A stretch of DNA of 14,508 nucleotides from Solirubrobacterales bacterium (GTDB taxonomy: Bacteria > Actinomycetota > Thermoleophilia > Solirubrobacterales > 70-9): positions 1 through 14,508 of the forward strand of contig JAUQWL010000034.1 of assembly GCA_030835185.1 (NCBI GenBank). The letters are read 5' to 3'. Position numbers and translations under genes: made by a program. The notes below the pieces were generated by a model, which was given only the letters and a program-made list of their open reading frames with translations, was not told where the DNA came from and did not search any database. Positions 8,201-13,607 of this stretch are shown here, one piece after another (within the stretch, counting starts at the first letter, position 1; the number at the start of each line of letters is the position of its first letter).

Positions 8201-8329
8201 ACGGCGGTCAGGCACGGCATTCCGGGCCTGACCACCATGACCGGTGCCTCGGCCGCGGTCAGGGCGATCATCGCGCTTCAGAAGGGCCCGGGAGACGTCT
8301 ACTCGCTACAGGAACTCCATGCCGGCTGA
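5252..8329 (+). CDS. carB: Carbamoyl-phosphate synthase large subunit (shortened oligomerisation domain)
   Basis: CarB makes carbamoyl phosphate from bicarbonate, ammonia delivered by CarA, and two ATP. It feeds both PyrB and arginine synthesis. The order is a first ATP-grasp half (about 1-400; IGSGPIVIGQAAEFDYSG, the glycine-rich AFTMGGQGGG at 173-182, EMNPRVSRSSALASKATG), a middle domain (about 403-510), a second ATP-grasp half (from about 513; GPNRIGQGIEFDYCCVHA, SFVLGGRAMEI, EANPRASRTVPFVSKA), and a C-terminal MGS-like allosteric domain (about 893-1025; STGGTA, VNKIAEG). At 1025 residues it is short against E. coli (1073). The loss is concentrated between FLRELALL (456-463) and YNSVDTCAAEF, where E. 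coli has a helical stretch about 45 residues longer. The reading frame is intact, so this looks like a natural domain reduction. The allosteric domain suggests UMP feedback. The ATG overlaps the carA stop as TGATG. Confidence 0.97.
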   Translation: MPRRDDISKIMLIGSGPIVIGQAAEFDYSGVQACKVLLEEGYEVVLVNSNPATIMTDPEFATSTYVEPLLPGPVAAIIEKERPDALLPTLGGQTALNLAMDLSADGTLEKYGVELIGANREAITRAEDREVFRRVMNEAQIRIPWSITVESVEAALESLDSGDATLPAIIRPAFTMGGQGGGIAETRDELVDVVGKGIAASPIGQVLVEESVIGWGEFELEVMRDHNDNVVIICSIENVDPMGVHTGDSITVAPAQSLTDPVYQSLRDIAIKVIRVVGVETGGSNVQFAVNPADGEIAVIEMNPRVSRSSALASKATGFPIAKMAAKLAVGYALEEIPNDITRATPAAFEPTIDYVVTKIPRFAFEKFPGADHRLSTYMQSVGEIMSIGRTFRQSFAKALASRELDANTPVPESDAGLLDEITVPTPERIDLIMAGLARGVPVEEIHERTHIDLWFLRELALLATEGDGSDGAELIYNSVDTCAAEFEARTPYYYSSHEAPGSPSEVRRGDRPSVVILGAGPNRIGQGIEFDYCCVHAAMTVRDCGRDAVMVNCNPETVSTDYDTSDRLYFEPLTIEHVLAVCEQEKPDGVIVQFGGQTPLKLAQGLKDAGIPLLGTPVEAIDAAEDRGKFGALIDRLGIKPPPYGSAMSADEAVEVAERVGYPLLVRPSFVLGGRAMEICYSREDLDAYLEQNVKASPDHPLLLDRFLENAIEVDVDALCDGEEVCIGGIMQHVEEAGVHSGDSACVIPPMSIGDEMLDEIREATSAIALELGVIGLINIQFAIAEGGLYVIEANPRASRTVPFVSKAVGSPLAKLATRIMLGGKIADLEMPQANGSHVSVKEAVLPFARFQGADSVLGPEMKSTGEVIGIGPDFPTAFGKAQAAAGVELPGGGTVFISVTDTDKPAATQLAARFHDLGFNVVSTGGTAQAISRMGVPVETVNKIAEGSPHVVDLIEEGRCDLVINTPTGSGARADGYEIRSTAVRHGIPGLTTMTGASAAVRAIIALQKGPGDVYSLQELHAG

Positions 8330-9167
8330 GCGCCCGCTCGCCCCGTTCGGCAGGCGCAGCTGCGCGGTGACCGCTGCCGGGGACGACGGCGGCTACCGGT
8401 TGTTCACGCTGCTCGACGAAGAGGGCCCGCGGCCGGCGCCGGGGCAGTTCTACATGCTGACCGCCGAAGGAGAATGGCAGGGGTCCTCGGGTCGGCCCTT
8501 CCTGCCGCGGGCGATCTCGGTCGCCCGGGTGCTCGGCGAGCGGGGCGGGCTTCGACTCGGGTTCCTGATCGACGTGGTCGGGCCGGGAACCGACCGTCTG
8601 AACCGCCTCGCCAAAGGCGACAGCTGCATGATCGCCGGGCCGTTCGGCACCCCGTTCTCGATGCCGAAAGAGATCAACCCCGAGGCAGTGGGCGCCGTAC
8701 TGGCGGGCGGCGGTATCGGCATCGCTCCGATCGCCGTACTGCGGCGCGATCTGGTCAGCAGGGGGGTCGCGACCCGGACCCTGCTCGGCTTTCGCGACCG
8801 CGACCACTCCGGCGCGGTCGCGACGTTGTTCGGCTGCGAGGAGACCCGCCTGGCCTTCGAAGACGGCAGCGGCGGCCACCGCGGCTACGTGACCGACCTG
8901 CTCGAGCTCGTCCTGGCCGGCGACGATCCCGGAGGTGCGGTGGTCTACTCCTGCGGACCGCCGGCGATGCTGGAGGCGGTGCGGCGGATGTGTGCCGGCC
9001 ATGACGTGCCGGTCGAGCTCGCCCTCGAGTCACCGATGGCCTGTGGCTTCGGGGCCTGCTTCGGCTGCGCCGTACCGAAGCCGGACGGCGGCTACCTGCG
9101 GCTGTGCGTAGACGGTCCGGTCCTCAGGGGAGATCGAATCGCGAGCGCGATGGCCGGGGAGGCCTGA
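8319..9167 (+). CDS. pyrK: Dihydroorotate dehydrogenase electron-transfer subunit (PyrK)
   Basis: PyrK carries electrons from the PyrD flavin to NAD+ through FAD and a [2Fe-2S] cluster, forming the PyrD-PyrK class 1B complex in the cytoplasm. In the 282-residue protein the FAD-binding PRAIS is at 63-67, the nucleotide-binding AGGGIGIAPI at 129-138, and SCGPPAM of the ferredoxin-reductase fold at 211-217. The cluster cysteines are at 242, 247, 250 and 263, the C-x4-C-x2-C-x12-C spacing expected of PyrK. I chose the ATG at 8319, which has AGGA five bases before its spacer ends and overlaps the carB stop by 11 bases. An upstream in-frame ATG at 8244 lies inside carB and adds only arginine-rich sequence. 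The PyrD partner follows immediately, which makes a different reductase role unlikely. Confidence 0.94.
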   Translation: MPAERPLAPFGRRSCAVTAAGDDGGYRLFTLLDEEGPRPAPGQFYMLTAEGEWQGSSGRPFLPRAISVARVLGERGGLRLGFLIDVVGPGTDRLNRLAKGDSCMIAGPFGTPFSMPKEINPEAVGAVLAGGGIGIAPIAVLRRDLVSRGVATRTLLGFRDRDHSGAVATLFGCEETRLAFEDGSGGHRGYVTDLLELVLAGDDPGGAVVYSCGPPAMLEAVRRMCAGHDVPVELALESPMACGFGACFGCAVPKPDGGYLRLCVDGPVLRGDRIASAMAGEA

Positions 9168-10085
9168 ATGGACATCTCGACCGACCTCTGCGGAATTGCC
9201 CTCGATGGTCCGGTCCTCAACGGTTCCGGCACCTACGACGCCCTCGCCGCACGGCGTGCGTTTGGCGAGGCACTCGACCGGGACTTCCCTTTTTCGGCTT
9301 TCGTCTCGAAGACGATCACCGGACCCCCGCGGGACGGCAATCCGCCGCACCGGTTGTGGGAAACCCCATCGGGGATGATCAACTCGATCGGGCTGCCCAA
9401 TCCGGGCCTGGAGAGCTTCGTCTCCGGCGACCTGCCCCAGCTGGTCGGTCTGCCGGTCCCGCTGATCGTCTCGGTTATGGCCGACAGCGTCGAAGGGTTT
9501 GTGACCTTGATCGAGGCCGTGGCGGCCGTGGAGGGGGTCGCCGGGATCGAGCTGAACGTCTCCTGCCCGAACGTTCATTCCGGTCTGATCGTCGGCGAGC
9601 AACCCACCGAGACCGAGGCATTGATGAAGGCTCTGCGGCCGCTGACGTCGCTGCCTCTCATCGTCAAACTGACCCCCAACGTAGCCAACCCCGAAAACGT
9701 CGCCCTCGCCGCCGAAGCCGGTGGAGCGGATGCAGTCTCGTTGATCAACACACTCAAGGCGACCGCGATAGACCCGGATCGCAACCGGCCCTGGCTCGGG
9801 GCCGGAGGAGGAGGCCTCTCCGGGCCTGCGATCCGCCCGATCGCCCTCGCCCAGGTTCGAATCGTTTCAGCGGCGGTCACCATTCCGGTGGTCGGCATGG
9901 GGGGGATCACCGATGGGGAAAGCGCGCTCGAGTTCATCCTCGCCGGAGCCCGCGTCGTAGCGGTCGGGACTGAGAACTTTCGCGATCCCGCTGCCGGCAT
10001 CGCGGTAAGAAACGGCCTCTCGGCGGCGCTTGAGCGACGAGGCTTCGCCTCGCTGGCCGAGGCGCAGGCATCAACCTTGAGTTGA
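9168..10085 (+). CDS. pyrD: Dihydroorotate dehydrogenase, class 1B catalytic subunit
   Basis: This FMN enzyme oxidises dihydroorotate to orotate. The 305-residue beta/alpha barrel begins LCGIALDGPVLNGSGTYD. It has SKTITGPPRDGNPPHR with a substrate/FMN lysine near 49, and INSIGLPNPGLESF. ELNVSCPNVHSG supplies the active-site Cys typical of class 1 enzymes, as opposed to the Ser of the membrane class 2. NTLKATAID, GGLSGPAIRPIAL and the phosphate-binding VGMGGITDGESALEFILAG follow. Class 1B is supported by the cysteine base and by the adjoining pyrK. The ATG directly follows the pyrK stop, with GGGGAGG five bases upstream. It is the last pyr gene here. In many actinobacteria pyrF would come next, but it is absent. 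Confidence 0.96.
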   Translation: MDISTDLCGIALDGPVLNGSGTYDALAARRAFGEALDRDFPFSAFVSKTITGPPRDGNPPHRLWETPSGMINSIGLPNPGLESFVSGDLPQLVGLPVPLIVSVMADSVEGFVTLIEAVAAVEGVAGIELNVSCPNVHSGLIVGEQPTETEALMKALRPLTSLPLIVKLTPNVANPENVALAAEAGGADAVSLINTLKATAIDPDRNRPWLGAGGGGLSGPAIRPIALAQVRIVSAAVTIPVVGMGGITDGESALEFILAGARVVAVGTENFRDPAAGIAVRNGLSAALERRGFASLAEAQASTLS

Positions 10086-10144
10086 GGTTGAGGTGGATTT
10101 GCTGCTTTCGGCCGTTTTTGCCGGGCAGGCCGGGCGATCACGGC

Positions 10145-10150
10145 TATACT
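10145..10150 (+). promoter_or_regulatory. -10 element of mihF
   Basis: TATACT is a near-ideal -10 and ends 10 bases before the mihF ATG. The transcript would therefore carry only a few untranslated bases, and no Shine-Dalgarno sequence is present (CGCGGCCTTC). A TTGCCG at 10118-10123 is 21 bases away, too far to be a normal -35. The same TATACT recurs ahead of rimP. Confidence 0.65.
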
Positions 10151-10160
10151 CGCGGCCTTC

Positions 10161-10502
10161 ATGGCCCTACCTTCGAAGACCGTCTCCAGCCAGCCCGAAG
10201 CACCGGAGAGGTCGCTCGACCAGCGGATGGATGCGCTCAAGCGTGCGAACGGCATTCGCACCGCGCGGGCCCAGCTCAAGAAGGACCTCAAGGCGGGCCG
10301 GGTGAGCATTCAGGATCTGCTCGATTCGCCCCCGGACTACGTGCTCACCGCCAAGGTCTTCGACATGCTGCTCGCCGTTCCGAAATACGGCCGCGTGAAG
10401 ACCAACCGCGTTTTGAACCAGTGCCGGATTTCGCCGGCCAAGACGATCGGCGGGCTTTCCGAACGCCAGCGCAAGGAAATGGTCAGCCTGCTTCGCCGCT
10501 AG
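10161..10502 (+). CDS. mihF: Actinobacterial integration host factor (mIHF), nucleoid DNA-binding protein
   Basis: mIHF is a small basic helix-rich DNA-binding protein of Actinobacteria, unrelated to proteobacterial IHF. It bends and compacts DNA and was first found as a helper of mycobacteriophage L5 integration. The 113-residue product has the family core: LKRANGIRTARAQLKKDLKAG at about 26-46, a central helix with DYVLTAKVFDMLLAVPKYGRVK, and the helix-two-turns-helix end NQCRISPAKTIGGLSERQR near 86-104. The first 17 residues are variable, as in other members. The position directly ahead of gmk and rpoZ is the standard actinobacterial context. The start at 10161 follows a TATACT element with almost no leader, so it is probably leaderless and separately expressed from the pyr operon. 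Confidence 0.93.
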   Translation: MALPSKTVSSQPEAPERSLDQRMDALKRANGIRTARAQLKKDLKAGRVSIQDLLDSPPDYVLTAKVFDMLLAVPKYGRVKTNRVLNQCRISPAKTIGGLSERQRKEMVSLLRR

Positions 10503-10548
10503 GCGCCGGGCGGTCTTTCCGTCGCAGTTTGGGGTCCTCTCCATCCTC

Positions 10549-10554
10549 TAGGCT
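10549..10554 (+). promoter_or_regulatory. Possible -10 element of gmk (leaderless start)
   Basis: TAGGCT fits TANNNT and ends nine bases before the gmk ATG. No Shine-Dalgarno-like run lies between them (GGCGCTCCC). This matches the arrangement ahead of rnz and mihF. No good -35 is seen. Confidence 0.45.
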
Positions 10555-10563
10555 GGCGCTCCC

Positions 10564-11133
10564 ATGCCCGCCCCGCAATCGAAAGTCTTCGTAGTCACAG
10601 GCCCTTCCGGCGTGGGCAAGGGCAGCCTCATCGGCCGACTTCGAGAGGTTGTCCCCGGAATCGAACTCTCTGTCTCCGCGACCACGCGCGCTCCGCGTCA
10701 GGGTGAAGCTGACGGGATCGATTACCACTTCCTCTCGCCCGGCGAATTCGAGCGTCGGGCAGCGGCCGGCGAGTTCCTCGAGCACGCCCGGTACAGCGGA
10801 CACCGCTACGGAACCCTGCGTTCGGAGGTTGAGCAAAGGATCGAGAACGGCCACCCTGTCGTGCTTGAGATCGAGGTCCAGGGAGCCCGGCAGATCCGCG
10901 ACTCGATGCCCGAGGCGATCCAGGTCTTCATCGCTCCGCCAGAGGTCGCATCGTTGCGCCGGCGACTCGAGTCCAGGGGCACCGACGACCGGACGGCGAT
11001 CGAAGCCAGGCTGAGGGTCGCCGAGGAAGAACTCGAGGCTCGTGGGGAGTTCCCGTACGAAGTCGTCAACGACGATCTGGATGCCGCTGCGCGCGAGCTC
11101 GAGGCCATCGTCCGCGGCGAGCTGTCAGAATGA
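10564..11133 (+). CDS. gmk: Guanylate kinase
   Basis: This cytoplasmic enzyme phosphorylates GMP to GDP with ATP, supplying GTP and recycling dGMP. The 189-residue protein is normal length. It has the P-loop GPSGVGKGS at 13-21, the GMP-binding segment SVSATTRAPRQGEADGIDYHF, then GEFLEHARYSGHRYGT, the LEIEVQGARQI strand, and the arginine-bearing lid RRRLESRGTDD. All core substrate residues of the family are visible. The ATG at 10564 lies directly before the fold, lacks a Shine-Dalgarno and follows a possible -10 by nine bases. The rpoZ start lies 10 bases after the stop, so gmk and rpoZ are probably cotranscribed. Confidence 0.97.
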   Translation: MPAPQSKVFVVTGPSGVGKGSLIGRLREVVPGIELSVSATTRAPRQGEADGIDYHFLSPGEFERRAAAGEFLEHARYSGHRYGTLRSEVEQRIENGHPVVLEIEVQGARQIRDSMPEAIQVFIAPPEVASLRRRLESRGTDDRTAIEARLRVAEEELEARGEFPYEVVNDDLDAAARELEAIVRGELSE

Positions 11134-11143
11134 AGGCATGTCA

Positions 11144-11377
11144 ATGATCAAGCCCCGCGTAGACCACCTTCTTGACCACGCCGATTCCTCGTACGCCTCG
11201 GTCGTCGTCGCCGCCCGTCGCGCCCGGCAGATCAACAGCTACTTCCAGAGCCTCCAGGAAGGCGGATACGGGGATTACCCGCCGCCGATGGTTCCTGCTA
11301 CTCCGGGCAAGGGTCCGCTCACGCTTGCCCTCGAAGAGCTTGCCGACGGCAAGCTGAAGTACGAATACCGCTCCTGA
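11144..11377 (+). CDS. rpoZ: DNA-directed RNA polymerase omega subunit
   Basis: Omega helps assemble RNA polymerase by chaperoning the beta' subunit. The 77-residue protein starts MIKPRVDHLLDHADSSYASV and has the conserved VVAARRARQINSYFQSL helix at about 21-37. It ends with a tail that includes PLTLALEELADGKLKY. That matches the family, with a proline-rich linker (about 42-58) typical of actinobacterial omegas. I chose ATG 11144 because GAAGG at 11132-11136 stands seven bases ahead of it. The ATG at 11138 would leave a one-base spacing and add two residues. Its neighbours gmk upstream and coaBC downstream are the classic arrangement. Confidence 0.92.
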   Translation: MIKPRVDHLLDHADSSYASVVVAARRARQINSYFQSLQEGGYGDYPPPMVPATPGKGPLTLALEELADGKLKYEYRS

Positions 11378-11413
11378 TCCGGACGCGACCAGGCCGGAGC
11401 TGACCGGAACCCG

Positions 11414-12646
11414 ATGGCGAAGATCCTGCTCGGTGTCAGCGGGGGGATCGCGGCCTACAAGGCGGTCGAGTTCGTCCGGTTGGCAACCGCCGCCGGCCAC
11501 TCGTTGCGCGTGGTGATGACCGCCTCCTCGAGGCGCTTCATCGGCGCCGCCACCTTCGAGGGCATCCTCGGCTCGCCCGTGCTCACCTCCGAGTTCGAAA
11601 AAGATGCGATGCGGGGGACCTTCCCCGGCGAGGAACTCCCGGAGCACGAACCGATCGGCCACCTCGCGCTGGTCGAGTCGGCGGATCTCTTCCTGGTGGC
11701 GCCCGCTTCCGCCAACACTCTCGCCAAGCTGGCCCACGGCCAGGCCGACTCGATGCTGACCACTTCCTTTCTGGCTTGCGCCGCACCCCGGTTGGTCGCG
11801 CCGGCGATGAACGACCGCATGTTCAGCGATCCGGCCACCACCGCGAACATCGAGACGCTGCGACAGCGTGGGGTGGTCGTGATCGACCCCGCAACCGGCG
11901 CCCTGGCATCGAAGGGCGAATACGGCGTCGGACGCCTGCCCGACCCGGCCGGACTCCTCGAAAGGGTCGAGGTTGCGCTGCGGGGCGATCTGTCCGGCTT
12001 GAGGGTCCTGGTCACCGCCGGCGGCACGCGCGAGCCGATCGATCCGGTGCGCTTCATCGGCAACCGCTCCAGCGGGCGGATGGGATTCGCGATTGCCGAA
12101 CGAGCCGCCGAAAGGGGGGCCGAGGTCAGCGTGATCGCTGCGAACGTCGCCCTGCCGACGCCGCCGGGCGTGAACCGGATCGAGGTCGAAACGACTGCCG
12201 ACCTTGCCGGAGCGTGCGCTGACGCCATGCCGGGCTGTGACCTGCTGCTGATGGCCGCCGCGCCGGCCGACTTCCGCCCGGCGAGCAGTTCCGCGGAAAA
12301 GCTCCAGCGCGAAGGCGACGGCCTCGAACTCGAACTCGTTCCCACAGCGGACATCCTCGAGTCGCTTTCGGCTTCTGCGCGGTCCGGGCAGACACTGGTC
12401 GGCTTCGCGGCCGAACACGGCGGAGACGGCGAAGGGCGCGCCGCCCTGAAGCTCCGGCGGAAAGGCCTGGACCTGATCGTGATGAACGATGTCTCCGACT
12501 GCCGGATCGGCTTCGACTCCCGCGAGAACGCCGTGACCCTGGTCTCCGAGAAAGGCTCGTCGAGGCTGGATCGCGCCGACAAGCGGGTGATCGCCGACCG
12601 CATCCTCGATCGCAGTCTCGAGATCCACCGGGAATCAGGGGATTGA
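11414..12646 (+). CDS. coaBC: Bifunctional phosphopantothenoylcysteine decarboxylase / phosphopantothenate-cysteine ligase
   Basis: CoaBC ligates cysteine to 4'-phosphopantothenate (CTP-dependent, C-terminal CoaB) and decarboxylates the product (FMN-dependent, N-terminal CoaC), two steps of coenzyme A synthesis. The 410 residues show CoaC motifs GVSGGIAAYKA (7-17), the catalytic His83 in IGHLALVESADL, and PAMNDRMF (130-137). They then show CoaB motifs TAGGTREPIDPVRFIGNRSSGRMG (201-224, including Asn217) and AAAPADFRPA followed by Lys296. One feature is odd. The flexible clamp, usually ACGDxGxGRM with a catalytic Cys, reads ALASKGEYGVGRL at 163-175 and has no Cys. This may be a lineage trait. 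The ATG at 11414 lacks a good Shine-Dalgarno. The stop overlaps the dtd TTG start. Confidence 0.95.
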   Translation: MAKILLGVSGGIAAYKAVEFVRLATAAGHSLRVVMTASSRRFIGAATFEGILGSPVLTSEFEKDAMRGTFPGEELPEHEPIGHLALVESADLFLVAPASANTLAKLAHGQADSMLTTSFLACAAPRLVAPAMNDRMFSDPATTANIETLRQRGVVVIDPATGALASKGEYGVGRLPDPAGLLERVEVALRGDLSGLRVLVTAGGTREPIDPVRFIGNRSSGRMGFAIAERAAERGAEVSVIAANVALPTPPGVNRIEVETTADLAGACADAMPGCDLLLMAAAPADFRPASSSAEKLQREGDGLELELVPTADILESLSASARSGQTLVGFAAEHGGDGEGRAALKLRRKGLDLIVMNDVSDCRIGFDSRENAVTLVSEKGSSRLDRADKRVIADRILDRSLEIHRESGD

Positions 12647-13059
12647 AGGCCGTAGTCCAGCGGGTGACGTCGGCTTCGGTGCGGGTCGACGGCGAGGTCG
12701 TTTCAGCGATCGGTCCCGGGATGCTCGTTCTGCTCGGTGTCGGCCGGGGAGACGGCGCCGAACAGGTCGAAAGAATGGCCCGCAAGCTGCTCAGGTTGCG
12801 GATATTTCCCGACGATGCCGGCCGGATGTCCGAGGCGCTCGGAGACCGCGAGATACTCTGCGTCAGCCAGTTCACGCTTTATGGCGACACGTCGAAGGGC
12901 AATCGGCCCGGCTTCAGTGCCGCTGCGGCGCCCGAAGTCGCCGAGTCGGTCTACCTCGAGGTCTGCGAACGGACCGGCGCACGCAGGGGCGTATTCGGGG
13001 CCGACATGGAGGTCGACATGGCGGGTGACGGTCCGGTGACGCTGCTGGTCGAAGTCTGA
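12643..13059 (+). CDS. dtd: D-aminoacyl-tRNA deacylase
   Basis: Dtd removes D-amino acids (and glycine mis-attached to tRNA-Ala) from tRNA and acts as a translation proofreader. The 138-residue protein starts MKAVVQRVTSASVRVDG. It carries the catalytic-strand signature SQFTLYGD at 75-82 and the cross-subunit Gly-Pro motif in GDGPVT at 128-133. In between lie KGNRPGFSAAA and the GVFGADMEV strand. Length is close to the usual 145. The start is TTG, sharing TTGA with the coaBC stop, preceded by the purine run AGGGGA. Two bonds to the neighbours are visible: it overlaps coaBC upstream, and a promoter for the next operon begins almost immediately after its stop. Confidence 0.95.
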   Translation: MKAVVQRVTSASVRVDGEVVSAIGPGMLVLLGVGRGDGAEQVERMARKLLRLRIFPDDAGRMSEALGDREILCVSQFTLYGDTSKGNRPGFSAAAAPEVAESVYLEVCERTGARRGVFGADMEVDMAGDGPVTLLVEV

Positions 13060-13063
13060 CCGG

Positions 13064-13092
13064 TTTGGCCGCCCTGCGGAAGGGGCTATACT
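13064..13092 (+). promoter_or_regulatory. Promoter of the rimP-nusA operon
   Basis: The -10 is TATACT at 13087-13092. A -35-like TTTGGC (13064-13069, 17-base spacer) or TTGGCC (13065-13070, 16-base spacer) lies at the correct distance, which makes this the best complete promoter in the window. Transcription would start near 13099. The -10 sits at the centre of a perfect inverted repeat, AGGGG (13081-13085) and CCCCT (13093-13097), which could be an operator. The leader it makes contains an intrinsic terminator before the first gene. Confidence 0.7.
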
Positions 13093-13122
13093 CCCCTCAG
13101 CAGCACCCTCGGAAGTTCCTGG

Positions 13123-13147
13123 AAGTGGGCCTTGCCCGCTTTTTTTT
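13123..13147 (+). terminator. Intrinsic terminator in the rimP-nusA leader (candidate attenuator)
   Basis: AAGTGGGC (13123-13130) pairs with GCCCGCTT (13134-13141) around a three-base CTT loop, with one G-U pair. Eight consecutive T follow the GC core at 13140-13147. This is a compact rho-independent terminator placed about 25-50 bases after the likely transcription start and before rimP. It would stop read-through from dtd and also stop most transcripts of the rimP-nusA promoter unless overridden. NusA strengthens weak terminators, so feedback control is plausible. A second pairing, GGGCC (13127-13131) with GGCCC (13148-13152), excludes the terminator hairpin. Confidence 0.72.
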
Positions 13148-13169
13148 GGCCCGTATGGAGCTTGAGACC

Positions 13170-13607
13170 ATGAAATCGAGTCCTGAAGAGATCGAAAACC
13201 GTATCGCAGAAATCGACCCCGAAGTGGAATTTCTCGCCGTCGAGAACGCCGGTGGCGACAGCCTGCGCATCTACATCGACCATCCGGGCGGGGTTGACCT
13301 CGCGGTCTGCCAGAAGGTCACCAGCGGCCTCGGCGAACTGCTCGAACAGCACACTCTCGAGGTTTCTTCTCCCGGCCCGTATCGGCCGCTCACCAAACCC
13401 GGGCATTACGCCCGATTCGAGGGGCGCCGGGCCAAGGTCCGTACGGCCGAGCCGATCGAGGGCCGCAGAAACTTCACCGGGACGATTCTCGATGCCGGCG
13501 AGCGGGAGTTCACGCTCGGCTGTGACGGGGAGATCGCCCGAATCTCATACGAGGGCGTCGAGCGCTCTCATCTTGTGCCGGTAATTCCAGAAGGAGCATC
13601 AAAGTGA
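13170..13607 (+). CDS. rimP: Ribosome maturation factor RimP
   Basis: RimP assists assembly of the 30S ribosomal subunit. The 145-residue protein has the two-domain RimP layout. The N-terminal alpha/beta domain includes FLAVENAGGDSLRIYID (21-37) and the signature LEVSSPGPYRPLTKPGHYARF (63-83). An SH3-like beta domain follows (GRRAKVRT, FTGTILDAGEREFTLGCDG). I chose ATG 13170, which has GGAG nine bases upstream. ATG 13155 (five residues longer) has no such site. A GTG at 13125 is in frame but lies in the terminator hairpin, and the frame runs further upstream without similarity. The stop overlaps the nusA GTG start, so the two are coupled. Confidence 0.92.
   Translation: MKSSPEEIENRIAEIDPEVEFLAVENAGGDSLRIYIDHPGGVDLAVCQKVTSGLGELLEQHTLEVSSPGPYRPLTKPGHYARFEGRRAKVRTAEPIEGRRNFTGTILDAGEREFTLGCDGEIARISYEGVERSHLVPVIPEGASK

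Noticed and set aside
8244..8318. Upstream ATG for pyrK at 8244
   Set aside because: It lies within the carB allosteric domain, and the extra residues are arginine-rich without similarity. ATG 8319 has its own AGGA.
10038..10052. CGAGGC-TTC-GCCTCG hairpin near the end of pyrD as a terminator
   Set aside because: It lies inside the coding sequence more than 30 bases before the stop and has no T-run after it.
11042..11143. Long N-terminal extension of rpoZ from 11042
   Set aside because: It overlaps the end of gmk, and omega proteins begin close to the conserved VDHLL segment. GAAGG is spaced correctly for ATG 11144.
11141..12628. Minus-strand open frame of nearly 500 codons opposite coaBC and rpoZ
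   Set aside because: It mirrors well-identified genes and shows only low-complexity Gly/His/Arg sequence typical of antisense frames in high-GC DNA.
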